DNA from: Actinomycetes bacterium
GTDB lineage: Bacteria > Actinomycetota > Acidimicrobiia > Acidimicrobiales > Palsa-688
DNA length: 64,000 nt
NCBI GenBank assembly: GCA_021808665.1
Contig: JAKBBA010000016.1
Location: 9,080-73,079, forward strand
Direction: 5' to 3'
How positions within the stretch are numbered: the stretch's first letter is position 1; every line of letters starts with the position of its first letter. The notes under the pieces were generated by a model. The model had not been told where the DNA came from, ran no database searches, and saw nothing but the letters and a program-made list of their open reading frames with translations. Below, piece after piece: positions 32,850-41,234 of the stretch. The translations under genes and the position numbers were made by a program.

Positions 32850-34259
32850 CTACCGGGCCCTGTAGAGGGAACGGGAGCCAGACTGGTCCTTGTTGAGCCG
32901 CTTCGTTAGGTGCATCCCTTCCAAGACGAACTCCACCCCCGAGGCTATTACCGAAGGCGACTCGCTGCCGGCTATGGAGCCTATTGACGCGACAGCTTCC
33001 CGAAGGCCGGGGAACTCACCAAGGGTCTCCACGAGGTCCGAGGCCGTCACGTCGTCACCGCTGTGGAGCACCCTCCCGCCTTCGAAGTCGGCACCCACGG
33101 CCTTGAGCTTGTCGGCTGGCACCGACGAACGGAACACGCCTATCACCGCTTGGGCGATGAGCGCTTCCACTACGTGGTTCTCACGACTGTCGTCGATGGA
33201 GTCCAACTCCACCTTCCCGAGTGTCGACGCAGCCAGAGACTCGAGGTCTGCGATCCGAGGGGCCGCGTCCGGCTCTCCGAGACGCAAGGCTCTGCGTAGG
33301 GAGCTCGCCACCATGATCTCTTGGTTTGCGACGCTCAACCGTACCGAGACGCCCGACCGCTGGTTGATGTGGGGACTCTGACGTGCCAGATGCGTCAACG
33401 TCGCCACGACCTCGGACATGAACTGGGGGACCTTCAAGACTACGCCCGGCAGGTCCGCCTTGGTCGCCTCCTGCTCGACGACGGCCATCTCCGCCTCCAC
33501 GTCCAGCGGATAGTGCGTTCGGATCTGTGACCCGAAACGGTCTTTCAGCGGCGTAATGATCCGGCCGCGGTTTGTGTAATCCTCCGGGTTGGCGGAAGCC
33601 ACCAGCAAGATGTCGAGAGGGAGCCTGATCTTGTACCCCCGAACCTGTATGTCGCGCTCTTCGAGCACGTTGAGCAGGCCAACTTGGATTCGCTCAGCCA
33701 GATCTGGCAGTTCGTTTACCGCGAAGATCCCCCGGTTCGTGCGCGGAACAAGCCCGTAGTGCAAAGTGAGCTCGTCGGAGAGGTACCGGCCTTCGGCAAC
33801 TCGAATCGGGTCCACTTCGCCGATCAGGTCCGCGATAGATGTATCGGGCGTCGCGAGCTTCTCGCCGAGACGCTCGTCCCTGTGAACCCATGCGATCGGA
33901 CAGTCGTCTGCCTGCTCGGCGACGAGGTCTCTTGCGTACCTAGACACCGGACGGTAGGGATCATCGAGGATCTCTGAGCCCGCCACGATAGGAATCCACT
34001 CGTCCAGCAGCCCAGTAAGGGACCGTATCATCCTGGTCTTCGCCTGGCCGCGCTCGCCGAGAAAGATCACGTCGTGGCCTGCGAGAAGGGCGTTCTCAAG
34101 CTGTGGCAGGACGGTGTCCTCGTATCCGACTAGGCCGCTGACGATTTGCCCGCCAGAGCGGAGACGAGCTGCGACGTTACGGCGAATCTCTTCCTTGACA
34201 GGGACGGACTGCCATCCGCTTCGCCTTAGCCCTCCGAGTGTTACCGGCCTGGATGTCAT
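32850..34259 (-). CDS. AAA+ ATPase of the Mg-chelatase I / MoxR-like group
   Basis: From the ATG at 34257-34259 the product has 469 residues. The N-terminus (T-L-G-G-L-R-R-S-G-W ... V-K-E-E-I-R-R-N) leads into Walker A G-E-R-G-Q-A-K-T, a Walker-B-like segment G-I-F-A-V-N-E-L-P-D-L, and sensor 1 V-A-S-A-N-P-E-D-Y. A C-terminal helical domain follows. The ATG comes seven bases after TAGCTT, the leaderless pattern; a TTG ten codons upstream lies before that box. It works with the VWA protein encoded six bases downstream. Confidence 0.87.
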   Translation of the reverse strand: MTSRPVTLGGLRRSGWQSVPVKEEIRRNVAARLRSGGQIVSGLVGYEDTVLPQLENALLAGHDVIFLGERGQAKTRMIRSLTGLLDEWIPIVAGSEILDDPYRPVSRYARDLVAEQADDCPIAWVHRDERLGEKLATPDTSIADLIGEVDPIRVAEGRYLSDELTLHYGLVPRTNRGIFAVNELPDLAERIQVGLLNVLEERDIQVRGYKIRLPLDILLVASANPEDYTNRGRIITPLKDRFGSQIRTHYPLDVEAEMAVVEQEATKADLPGVVLKVPQFMSEVVATLTHLARQSPHINQRSGVSVRLSVANQEIMVASSLRRALRLGEPDAAPRIADLESLAASTLGKVELDSIDDSRENHVVEALIAQAVIGVFRSSVPADKLKAVGADFEGGRVLHSGDDVTASDLVETLGEFPGLREAVASIGSIAGSESPSVIASGVEFVLEGMHLTKRLNKDQSGSRSLYRAR

Positions 34260-34266
34260 GGGGTCC

Positions 34267-34272
34267 AAGCTA
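34267..34272 (-). promoter_or_regulatory. -10-like box of a leaderless operon
   Basis: TAGCTT on the minus strand lies seven bases before the AAA gene's ATG. The same hexamer precedes proA with similar spacing. Confidence 0.4.
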
Positions 34273-34336
34273 CCCCTACCAAGAGGCAATCATGTCAGCG
34301 CGTCCCCGGCATGGCCCGACGTGTGTCCAGGGGCGC

Positions 34337-34876
34337 TCAGCCCGTGTACGAGGATGCCGCCAAACGCCGCCGGCGGTGGAACGACAGCCTGGCAAAAATC
34401 GACTCCCGGGCCTTGGGCTTCTTGGCTTTCGGCTTGGTCGGCGCGTCGGGGCGCAGGCCAGCCGGCTTGTACGCGCGATGATCTAACTCTGGGGTAGCCA
34501 TCCTGCTCAGTTTCCGCCGCGCCTGGGACGCGATCAGGGCCCTGTCTGCCCTCGACATTCCGAACAGCACTCCGATCATCTCGCGAGTCTGGGCGGAAGC
34601 CACTTCGAGGCGTAGAGCCGGCATCCCCTCGGTGACGGTAGCTGTCAAGACGGTCAGCATCTCCAAGCTGAGCGTCAAACCGTCCCGGACGCCGTCGGTC
34701 GGAGTCAGGTCTCCGTCGTGGTAGGAGGAGTAGATCCGCTGGATCTCCCGGCACAAACCTAGGCTGAAAGCGACGTCATCCTCTTCCACCAGCTTGAAGC
34801 CGTGAGCCTCGACCATCGGTTCTAGGGACTTTGGCTCGCTTAGCTGTAGCACTTGGCTGTCTCCGAAATCACTCAT
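34337..34876 (-). CDS. Hypothetical protein downstream of rsfS
   Basis: The 179-residue protein starts with ATG. The first 130 residues look folded and helical (L-G-L-C-R-E-I-Q-R-I-Y-S-S-Y-H-D-G and L-T-L-S-L-E-M-L-T-V-L-T-A-T-V-T-E-G-M). The tail is strongly basic (P-T-K-P-K-A-K-K-P-K-A-R ... R-R-R-R), as in RNA- or ribosome-binding proteins. There is no membrane helix and no recognised domain. It is the last gene of the nadD-TM-rsfS set, 94 bases after rsfS. Confidence 0.7.
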   Translation of the reverse strand: MSDFGDSQVLQLSEPKSLEPMVEAHGFKLVEEDDVAFSLGLCREIQRIYSSYHDGDLTPTDGVRDGLTLSLEMLTVLTATVTEGMPALRLEVASAQTREMIGVLFGMSRADRALIASQARRKLSRMATPELDHRAYKPAGLRPDAPTKPKAKKPKARESIFARLSFHRRRRLAASSYTG

Positions 34877-34970
34877 GCCTCTGTCGTTGTAGGGCGGGGC
34901 CCGTAACGGACGGAGCTACCCACTGCGAGGTCTTTCGGCTTCTATGAGGCTCGCCTTGAGGCCAAAGCCG

Positions 34971-35360
34971 TCAAGACGAGCTTACGGCGGCTCCAGTCGG
35001 GGCCCAATCCCAGGTCTCGGAGTCCGACCACAGCCCATCTAGCTGGTAGAAGTCCCGAGCCTCCTCGAGCATGGCATGCACCACAAACGCTCCGAAGTCC
35101 ATAAGAACCCACCGGGCGTCGGCGAGCCCTTCGACGCTAATGGGCCCGCCGCCTCCGAACTCCTTCACCCGCTCTTCGACAGCGTCGGCTATCGTGCGGA
35201 CCTGTCTGGAACTGGTGGCACTGGTTATGACGAACGCATCGGCAATTCCAAGGGACTTCCCCACCCCGAGGACCACGGTGGATTCACCGCCCTTCTCGTA
35301 GCACGCCTTCGCCGCTTCAAGGCACAGCTGCCTAACGGTCGGACCTTCCAAAACTCTCAC
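34971..35360 (-). CDS. rsfS: Ribosomal silencing factor RsfS
   Basis: RsfS binds ribosomal protein uL14 and blocks subunit joining when nutrients are low. The 129 residues hold the family core: D-A-F-V-I-T-S-A-T-S-S-R-Q-V-R-T-I-A-D-A-V, G-L-A-D-A-R-W-V-L-M-D-F-G and V-V-H-A-M-L-E-E-A-R-D-F-Y-Q-L-D-G-L-W. It follows nadD in the order common to many bacteria, with one small membrane-protein gene between. Confidence 0.95.
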   Translation of the reverse strand: MRVLEGPTVRQLCLEAAKACYEKGGESTVVLGVGKSLGIADAFVITSATSSRQVRTIADAVEERVKEFGGGGPISVEGLADARWVLMDFGAFVVHAMLEEARDFYQLDGLWSDSETWDWAPTGAAVSSS

Positions 35361-35364
35361 CTCT

Positions 35365-35715
35365 CTACCGTAGGGCTTGCGACGCTAAGTTCAGCGTCAG
35401 GGAGTGATTCAAGCCCGTGTGAGCGGGGTGGGTTCCTCCCGACCCGGATGGGCTGTCGAGCCACTGCAGTCCGAGAATCACGACTGTCGCCGTCAGCAAG
35501 GCGACGAGCACTACCAAGACCGCCATCATCTCCCTGAAGCGGCGTCGGCGCCGACGGCGGCGCGCCGAGCGGACGCCGATCTTGGGTTGGTCGACGCCGG
35601 ATCTAGCGCTCAGGGACTTGGCTGTTTCGGTCGGTGCAGGCCTGCGCGTCGAAGGCTCCGTCCGCATGCCACTGAGAGCTCGCTGCGATAGCAAGTCACG
35701 GCGAACCGTCAGCAT
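35365..35715 (-). CDS. Membrane protein between nadD and rsfS
   Basis: Starting at the ATG 35713-35715, which has GGAGG immediately upstream, the product has 116 residues. A basic cytoplasmic part ends in an Arg-only cluster, followed by one membrane helix (M-A-V-L-V-V-L-V-A-L-L-T-A-T-V-V-I-L-G-L) and a short Ser/Gly-rich outer tail. Its start overlaps nadD by seven bases and its stop is four bases before rsfS. In other actinobacteria a LytR-type gene may occupy this slot; here there is no such domain. Function unknown. Confidence 0.7.
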   Translation of the reverse strand: MLTVRRDLLSQRALSGMRTEPSTRRPAPTETAKSLSARSGVDQPKIGVRSARRRRRRRRFREMMAVLVVLVALLTATVVILGLQWLDSPSGSGGTHPAHTGLNHSLTLNLASQALR

Positions 35716-36308
35716 TCCCCTCCACAATACATTCCCCTGCGTCGCAGCAACTCCACGCCCTTGGCAGGTATCAGGTAGTCGAGCGGGCGTCCATCTCGGG
35801 CACGTTCGCGCAGGTCAGTGCTAGAGATCTCAAGGTTGGGCACCTCGACGGTCTCGACTCTCCACCCTGAGTCCTCGAGGCCGCTCGGTGACGCCGCACC
35901 GGGACGATTCACCACCACGAGACGCGCAAGGTCGCGGATCTCTTCCCATCGATCCCAGCTCTGCAGCGACGAAGCGACGTCCCACCCGACTATCAGGTAC
36001 AGATCCGGCGCTGGGACACCGACCCGCAGCTCTCGCAGTGTTTCGACCGTGTAGGACGGCCCCCCCCGGTCGATCTCCGTTCGGCCTGCCTCAAGACCCT
36101 CGACGCCAGCCACGCAGGCTTCGACGAGTGCCAACCGGTCAAGCGCCGGGCTCACCGGTCTCGAGCCCACCTTCTGCCACGGCTCGTTGGCGACCATTAG
36201 AAGGACGCGATCGAGATCTAAAACGTCGCGACAGTTCACGGCCGCGACGAGATGACCTACGTGGATCGGGTCGAACGTCCCGCCGAGGACTCCTACACGC
36301 TGGGCCAT
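35709..36308 (-). CDS. nadD: Nicotinate-nucleotide adenylyltransferase
   Basis: NadD transfers AMP from ATP to nicotinate mononucleotide in NAD synthesis. The 199 residues start G-V-L-G-G-T-F-D-P-I-H-V-G-H-L, the nucleotidyltransferase HxGH signature, and end with I-S-S-T-D-L-R-E-R-A-R-D-G-R (ISSTxxR). Length is typical. It is divergent from the DAHP synthase gene across 114 bases. Confidence 0.96.
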   Translation of the reverse strand: MAQRVGVLGGTFDPIHVGHLVAAVNCRDVLDLDRVLLMVANEPWQKVGSRPVSPALDRLALVEACVAGVEGLEAGRTEIDRGGPSYTVETLRELRVGVPAPDLYLIVGWDVASSLQSWDRWEEIRDLARLVVVNRPGAASPSGLEDSGWRVETVEVPNLEISSTDLRERARDGRPLDYLIPAKGVELLRRRGMYCGGEC

Positions 36309-36422
36309 CGTCCTCGAAGGCTACCGTTTCAGCGGGGTCGCCTCTAATAGCCTGACGTTCACCTGGTCGGTTAGGAGATATTCGCGTTGCCAAGGGTTGG
36401 AGTTTGAGCCACTCTGGATGGC

Positions 36423-37769
36423 ATGCCCAACCGATCCACGTGGAGTCCCGCCAGCTGGAGAGCTCGACCCGCAGGCCAGCAACCGGACTGGCCTGACGCT
36501 TTCGCCTTGGACCGCGTGCTGAAAGTCATCTCGGCTTTGCCCCCTCTCGTGTTCGCTGGTGAGGCGAGAAGCCTGACTTCGAGTCTTGCGGAAGTCGCGG
36601 CCGGCAGGGCTTTCCTTCTGCAAGCGGGTGACTGCGCCGAGTCCTTCAACGACTTCACGGCGGACAGCATCCGCGACAAGCTGCGGGTGATACTACAGAT
36701 GGCCGCAGTGCTCACCTACGGGTCGGGAGTACCGGTTGTAAAGGTTGGGCGGATCGCCGGTCAGTTCGCAAAGCCCCGCAGCTCCACCACCGAGTTGGTC
36801 GACGGCCAGGAGATACCGAGCTTTCGAGGTCACCTCGTCAACGACGACGCTCCTACCCTGACCGCCAGGACTCCCGACCCGAACCGACTCCTCGACGCTT
36901 ACCACCAGTCCGCGTCGACGCTCAACCTCCTAAGGGCGTTCACCAAGGGCGGGTTCGCCGACTTGTCTCAGGTCCACACTTGGAACAGGGAGTTCGTCGC
37001 CCAGAGCCCTGGTGGGCGTAAGTACGAAGCTCTCGCGTCGGAGATCGAACGGGCCCTGCAGTTCATGCGTGCATGTGGCGTCGACCTTTCCGCCGGGACG
37101 CTTCGCGAGGTCGAGTTCTGGACGAGCCACGAAGCCCTGATACTGGGCTTCGAGGAGGCTATGACCAGGCGAGACTCGCTGACTGGTGACTGGTATGACA
37201 CCTCGGCCCATCTGCTTTGGGTCGGCGAACGCACCAGGGAGGTGGCTGGAGCTCACGCCGACTTCCTCTCGGGGATTTCGAACCCGATAGGAGCGAAAGT
37301 GGGCCCCTCTGCCACACCGGCGGAATTAGTGGCTCTGTGTGACAAATTAGACCCCGAGCGGACTCCGGGACGGCTGGTGCTGATCGCCAGGATGGGGATC
37401 AGCAAGGCGGCAGGCCGCCTGCCGGGGTTGATAGACGCTGTTCGAGAGTCAGGCCATCCCGTAGTTTGGACCTGCGACCCGATGCACGGCAACACCTTCG
37501 TCGGCGCCGGGGGACGAAAGACCAGGCATCTCGACCACATCATGGGCGAGATCAGCGAGTTCTTCGAGGTATGCCGGCGCGAGGGCGCTTGGCCCGGCGG
37601 GATCCACATCGAGCTCACCGGCGATGACGTCACGGAATGCCTTGGCGGAACGGAGGAGGTCTTAGAGGAGCAACTCGAGCTGCGCTACACCACCACCTGT
37701 GATCCCCGACTTAACGGCGGACAGTCTTTGGACCTCGCCTTTCAGGTAGCGGAGCTCCTCCGGACCTGA
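36423..37769 (+). CDS. aroG: Class II 3-deoxy-7-phosphoheptulonate synthase
   Basis: It condenses phosphoenolpyruvate and erythrose 4-phosphate at the head of the shikimate pathway. The 448 residues match the plant/actinobacterial class II form: S-T-W-S-P-A-S-W-R, Q-A-G-D-C-A-E-S-F with the metal Cys, K-V-G-R-I-A-G-Q-F-A-K-P-R, W-T-C-D-P-M-H-G-N-T and the C-terminal E-L-T-G-D-D-V-T-E-C-L-G-G. It is not coupled to another aromatic-pathway gene. Confidence 0.96.
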   Translation: MPNRSTWSPASWRARPAGQQPDWPDAFALDRVLKVISALPPLVFAGEARSLTSSLAEVAAGRAFLLQAGDCAESFNDFTADSIRDKLRVILQMAAVLTYGSGVPVVKVGRIAGQFAKPRSSTTELVDGQEIPSFRGHLVNDDAPTLTARTPDPNRLLDAYHQSASTLNLLRAFTKGGFADLSQVHTWNREFVAQSPGGRKYEALASEIERALQFMRACGVDLSAGTLREVEFWTSHEALILGFEEAMTRRDSLTGDWYDTSAHLLWVGERTREVAGAHADFLSGISNPIGAKVGPSATPAELVALCDKLDPERTPGRLVLIARMGISKAAGRLPGLIDAVRESGHPVVWTCDPMHGNTFVGAGGRKTRHLDHIMGEISEFFEVCRREGAWPGGIHIELTGDDVTECLGGTEEVLEEQLELRYTTTCDPRLNGGQSLDLAFQVAELLRT

Positions 37770-37805
37770 TGCAGAGAGCGGCGCAAAGCGGCCGCGGATC
37801 ATAAT

Positions 37806-37826
37806 TGTTGATTATTCAGATCAACA
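37806..37826 (+). promoter_or_regulatory. Operator-like palindrome over the nitrite/sulfite reductase promoter
   Basis: TGTTGAT-n7-ATCAACA is a perfect inverted repeat overlapping the presumed -35 and spacer. A repressor bound here would block the promoter. The regulator is unknown. Confidence 0.55.
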
Positions 37827-37837
37827 TTTGATAGATT
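37808..37837 (+). promoter_or_regulatory. Promoter of the nitrite/sulfite reductase gene
   Basis: TTGATT (37808) and TAGATT (37832-37837) are spaced by 18 bases, with TG one base upstream of the -10. The -10 ends six bases before the GTG start, again a leaderless layout. Confidence 0.5.
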
Positions 37838-37843
37838 CTGTCT

Positions 37844-39619
37844 GTGGCGCACAGAACGATCGACCCTGAGCTAGAAGCGGACATAATTAAGTTCGAGGAG
37901 CTCCTGGAGGCGCACCTCTCGGGCGCGATCGACGACGACGCTTTTCGGGTGTTCCGGCTCAACAACGGCGTGTACGGTCAACGCCAGGGCGGGCACAACC
38001 AGATGGTGAGGCTGAAACTTCCCTACGGGAACGTCACCGCCGAGCAGCTGGAGGTCCTCGCGGACGTCTCGGAGCGCTACAGCCGAGGCTGGGGACACAT
38101 CACGACCCGTCAGAACGTGCAGTTCCACTTCGTAGCGCTCAAAAGGGTGCCCGAGATGCTCAGGGACCTCGCGGGCGTGGGACTGACGTCGCGCGAGGCG
38201 TGCGGGGACACTGTGCGTAACGTCATGGGATGCCACCTCGCTGGAGCGTGTCCCTTCGAAGTGCTCGACATAAGCCCGTGGGCCGAAGCGACCTTCCGTC
38301 ACTTCTTGCATCACCCCTACGCCCAGAGGCTGCCACGAAAGTTCAAGATCAACTTCTCGGGGTGCGCAACGGACTGTGGCCAGGCCATGTTCAACGACGT
38401 GGGTGTCGTAGCAGTAGGCCGGCCTAAGGAGAACGGGACCGTCGAAGCCGGGTTCCGTGTCTTTATAGGCGGGGGCCTAGGAGCCAACCCCCACCCGGCG
38501 CAGGCCCTGGAAGAGTTCACCGCACGTGAGGACCTCCTCCCTACGATCGAAGCTGTCCTTAGAACCTTCGACCACTTCGGGAACAGGTACAACAAGCTTC
38601 GCGCTCGCCTCAAGTGGGTGGTAGACGAGATCGGCATCGACGAACTTCGGCGGCGCGTTCTGCGAGAACGACAGCTGCTGGTGGCCTCTTCAAGCTGGCC
38701 GGGGGGTATCCCGCCTATCGTAGAGGAACTTGGCGACAGCCCCGCTGGAATGAGCCCGACGCTCCCGGTAACTCCGGTCGGAACCCCGGTAACCCTGAGG
38801 ACTTCCCGCACCGCCAGCCCCTACCAGCGATGGGAGTCCACCAACGTCGTCGTCGGAGTTGCCAAGGGGACGGTTAGCGCAGTGGCTCACGCCCCTCTCG
38901 GAGACGTCACCGCCGCGCAGTTCAGGGCGCTGGCGGCCATAGTCAGGGACTTCGGCGTCCAGATCCGCGCCACCAACCGCCAGAACCTCGCTATAAGAGG
39001 CCTGAGCGCAGAGCAACTTCCGGGCCTCTATCAGGCTCTGGATGCGATCGGAATGGCCGCTCCTGGGGCAGAGCTCGCCAGGGACGTCGTGTCTTGCCCA
39101 GGTGCCGACACCTGCAACCTGGCCGTCACGCAAAGCAGGGGCTTGGCCCAAGACATCTCCAGGGCACTCGAAGAAGCCGGCCTCGCCGACGTGGGAGGCG
39201 TTCGCATCAACATCTCCGGCTGCACCAACAGCTGCGGGCAGCATCACATCGCGGATATCGGCTTTCACGGGGCCGAGCGGCGCTCCCACGGTCGGCCCGC
39301 CCCCGGATACCAACTCCTTCTCGGAGGCCACGTCGGCGACACCGAGATCGAGTTCGCTCAACGCGCTCTGCGTTTGCCGGCCAAAGCGGCCGCTGAAGCC
39401 GCCGTTCGCGTGGTCGCCAGGTTCGCCGACGAGCGCTCCGCCGGGATGGCTTTCCAGGACTGGCTCGCGGCGGCAGGTGGAGCCAAGGCCGTCTCGAAGG
39501 ACCTTGTGGACCTTGACGAGTGGCCAGACCCGGAGGAGCGACCTGACTTCTACGTCGACTTCGACGAGACCGGACCCTACACAGCGGAGGTCGGCTCCGG
39601 GGAATGCGCTGCCGGCTGA
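37844..39619 (+). CDS. Siroheme nitrite/sulfite reductase with Cys motifs in both halves
   Basis: The 591-residue protein is a duplicated nitrite/sulfite reductase. Each half has a ferredoxin-like start (H-I-T-T-R-Q-N-V-Q near 86; I-R-A-T-N-R-Q-N near 374). The C-terminal half has the siroheme-[4Fe-4S] ligands Cys418/Cys424 (C-x5-C) and Cys460/Cys464 (C-x3-C). The N-terminal half shows the same pattern: Cys130/Cys136 and Cys174/Cys178. In most assimilatory enzymes only the second half keeps these cysteines. It likely reduces sulfite or nitrite by six electrons from ferredoxin; which one is not clear. No cys or nir genes adjoin it. Confidence 0.88.
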   Translation: MAHRTIDPELEADIIKFEELLEAHLSGAIDDDAFRVFRLNNGVYGQRQGGHNQMVRLKLPYGNVTAEQLEVLADVSERYSRGWGHITTRQNVQFHFVALKRVPEMLRDLAGVGLTSREACGDTVRNVMGCHLAGACPFEVLDISPWAEATFRHFLHHPYAQRLPRKFKINFSGCATDCGQAMFNDVGVVAVGRPKENGTVEAGFRVFIGGGLGANPHPAQALEEFTAREDLLPTIEAVLRTFDHFGNRYNKLRARLKWVVDEIGIDELRRRVLRERQLLVASSSWPGGIPPIVEELGDSPAGMSPTLPVTPVGTPVTLRTSRTASPYQRWESTNVVVGVAKGTVSAVAHAPLGDVTAAQFRALAAIVRDFGVQIRATNRQNLAIRGLSAEQLPGLYQALDAIGMAAPGAELARDVVSCPGADTCNLAVTQSRGLAQDISRALEEAGLADVGGVRINISGCTNSCGQHHIADIGFHGAERRSHGRPAPGYQLLLGGHVGDTEIEFAQRALRLPAKAAAEAAVRVVARFADERSAGMAFQDWLAAAGGAKAVSKDLVDLDEWPDPEERPDFYVDFDETGPYTAEVGSGECAAG

Positions 39620-39701
39620 TTCTGTCGTTTCGCCTTCTCTCCTTTCGCAGCCAGGCCCAATTCCTTAAACCCCAGCCAGGGGGGGGCCGATGTAAGAAAG
39701 A

Positions 39702-41219
39702 GTGGTTTCCTGGACGGCTGCGTGCACGCAGACTCATCGCCCGGATGCTGATGACGCTCACGGGAAAGCTCTAAACGTTTCCGCAGCGGCGCGACTCGGA
39801 TGGCGCGCCGCCGTCGGGTTCGTCACCGCCGTTACGGTCGGACTCGCCACCTTGGTGCCGGCCGCTTACGCCACACCCCCGGCTGGTAGCAGCCCTGCGT
39901 CCACCCCCGCCACGACTGCGGCGCCGACGTCGACAACTACCATCCCAGCGGTCAACCTTGACCCGCTGCTGTCGCAGGTCCAAGGGGACCTCTACCAACT
40001 GAGCGCCATCGCCGACTTCCAACCGGCCCTGTCCTTGGTCTCACAGGCCCGCTCCGTGCTCGGCGAAGCGAACGCAAAGGTCGACTCGGCGGTGTCGAGC
40101 GTGGAAGCAGCCCAAAAGGCCCAGAGCCAGTCCTCCGCCAACGAAGCCGTCGCCGCCGAGCGCCTACGAGAGATAGCTCTCGACGCTTATGTAGGGGCCG
40201 CCGCACCAGCGGCAGGGCCCTCATCGCCAGGCTCGACGAGCGCGAACGGAAGCCAATTCGCGGGCTCCGAGTCGGCTCAAAGCGCCATCAGCGCTATAGA
40301 CGCCCAAGAGATGCTTGTGATCGTAGGGGAACAGGCCCGAGCTGACTACACCCAGGCCGTGCAAGCGGCGAACGCGTCGGCGTCGAAAGTAGCCGCAGCA
40401 AGTCAAGTTCTCGTGAGCGCTCGCAAGGTCGCCGGGCACGACCAAGAGCTCCTCGACTCCGCCCTGTCTACTCTTACGCTAGTGGAGAAAGCTGCGACGA
40501 CCCCTGCGAGCGCTTCGAGCCCACCTCTCCCCGACCTCGGCAGCCCCCCAGCTTCAGGACCGACGAGCACCGTTCCCAACCCGATAGTCCCCCACGCCCC
40601 GCTGCCGCAGCCCGTCAGGAGCGCCACCTTGTCGAGCTCCCAGGCCGTCGCCGATCCACCGACCCCGCGCTCGCCAGACATCCTCGGGACGCCTGTACTG
40701 ACGGCCGGCGAACTCGCAGCCTGGTACACGAGCACCGGCCACCAAGCTGACACTACCGTTCCGATCTCCCAACTCACTGGCTTCTACGCCCAGTGGGGTT
40801 CGTCGCTAGGCGTCCGAGACGACGTTGCCTTCGCCCAGTCTGTAGTAGAGACTGGATACTTTTCGTTCCCCGCCGGCGGGCAGCTATCAAGCGCCGACAA
40901 TAACTTCGCAGGTATAGGAGCGTGCGACAGTTGTGCTAGCGGGATGACCTTCCCGGACGCGGACACCGGGGTGGAGGCCCAGCTCGAACTGCTCTACCAG
41001 TTCGCCACTAAAGCTCCGCTGCCGGCGGGAACCAACAACGTAGTCGGAGGTACCTCGCTTAGCGGGTGCTGCACAACCTGGGTACAGCTCGCTGGCCACT
41101 GGGCCACAAGTCCGGTATACGGCCAGTCGATCATGACGGTCTACGACAGCATGCTCAAATGGGTTATTCCCCGCAGGGAGGCATCGGCTGGCATCCCCGC
41201 ACCCACGCCGCCGGCGTAA
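39702..41219 (+). CDS. Secreted coiled-coil glucosaminidase (GH73-like)
   Basis: The 505-residue protein has a signal peptide (hydrophobic core at about 38-55, A-Y-A near 55-57), a Thr/Ala/Pro-rich linker, a helical coiled-coil region (85-265), a Pro/Ser linker (266-325) and a C-terminal glucosaminidase-like domain (330-495). The latter has A-Q-S-V-V-E-T-G-Y-F with likely catalytic Glu383 and N-N-F-A-G-I-G, as in FlgJ/LytG-type enzymes that cut peptidoglycan glycan strands. Four cysteines in the domain could form disulfides. The GTG start is the best of those available, preceded by AAGAAAGA; a shorter form would still keep the signal peptide. Confidence 0.8.
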   Translation: MVSWTAACTQTHRPDADDAHGKALNVSAAARLGWRAAVGFVTAVTVGLATLVPAAYATPPAGSSPASTPATTAAPTSTTTIPAVNLDPLLSQVQGDLYQLSAIADFQPALSLVSQARSVLGEANAKVDSAVSSVEAAQKAQSQSSANEAVAAERLREIALDAYVGAAAPAAGPSSPGSTSANGSQFAGSESAQSAISAIDAQEMLVIVGEQARADYTQAVQAANASASKVAAASQVLVSARKVAGHDQELLDSALSTLTLVEKAATTPASASSPPLPDLGSPPASGPTSTVPNPIVPHAPLPQPVRSATLSSSQAVADPPTPRSPDILGTPVLTAGELAAWYTSTGHQADTTVPISQLTGFYAQWGSSLGVRDDVAFAQSVVETGYFSFPAGGQLSSADNNFAGIGACDSCASGMTFPDADTGVEAQLELLYQFATKAPLPAGTNNVVGGTSLSGCCTTWVQLAGHWATSPVYGQSIMTVYDSMLKWVIPRREASAGIPAPTPPA

Positions 41220-41234
41220 GCGTCACAAGGCCCG

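Noticed and set aside
39620..39701. Possible riboswitch (cyclic di-AMP type) before the secreted glucosaminidase gene
   Set aside because: Such riboswitches often precede wall hydrolases, but the 82-base gap is too short and lacks the conserved segments.
39718..39731. 14-bp palindrome CTGCGTGCACGCAG at the start of the glucosaminidase gene
   Set aside because: It lies inside the first codons, has no second copy nearby and can arise by chance in GC-rich DNA.
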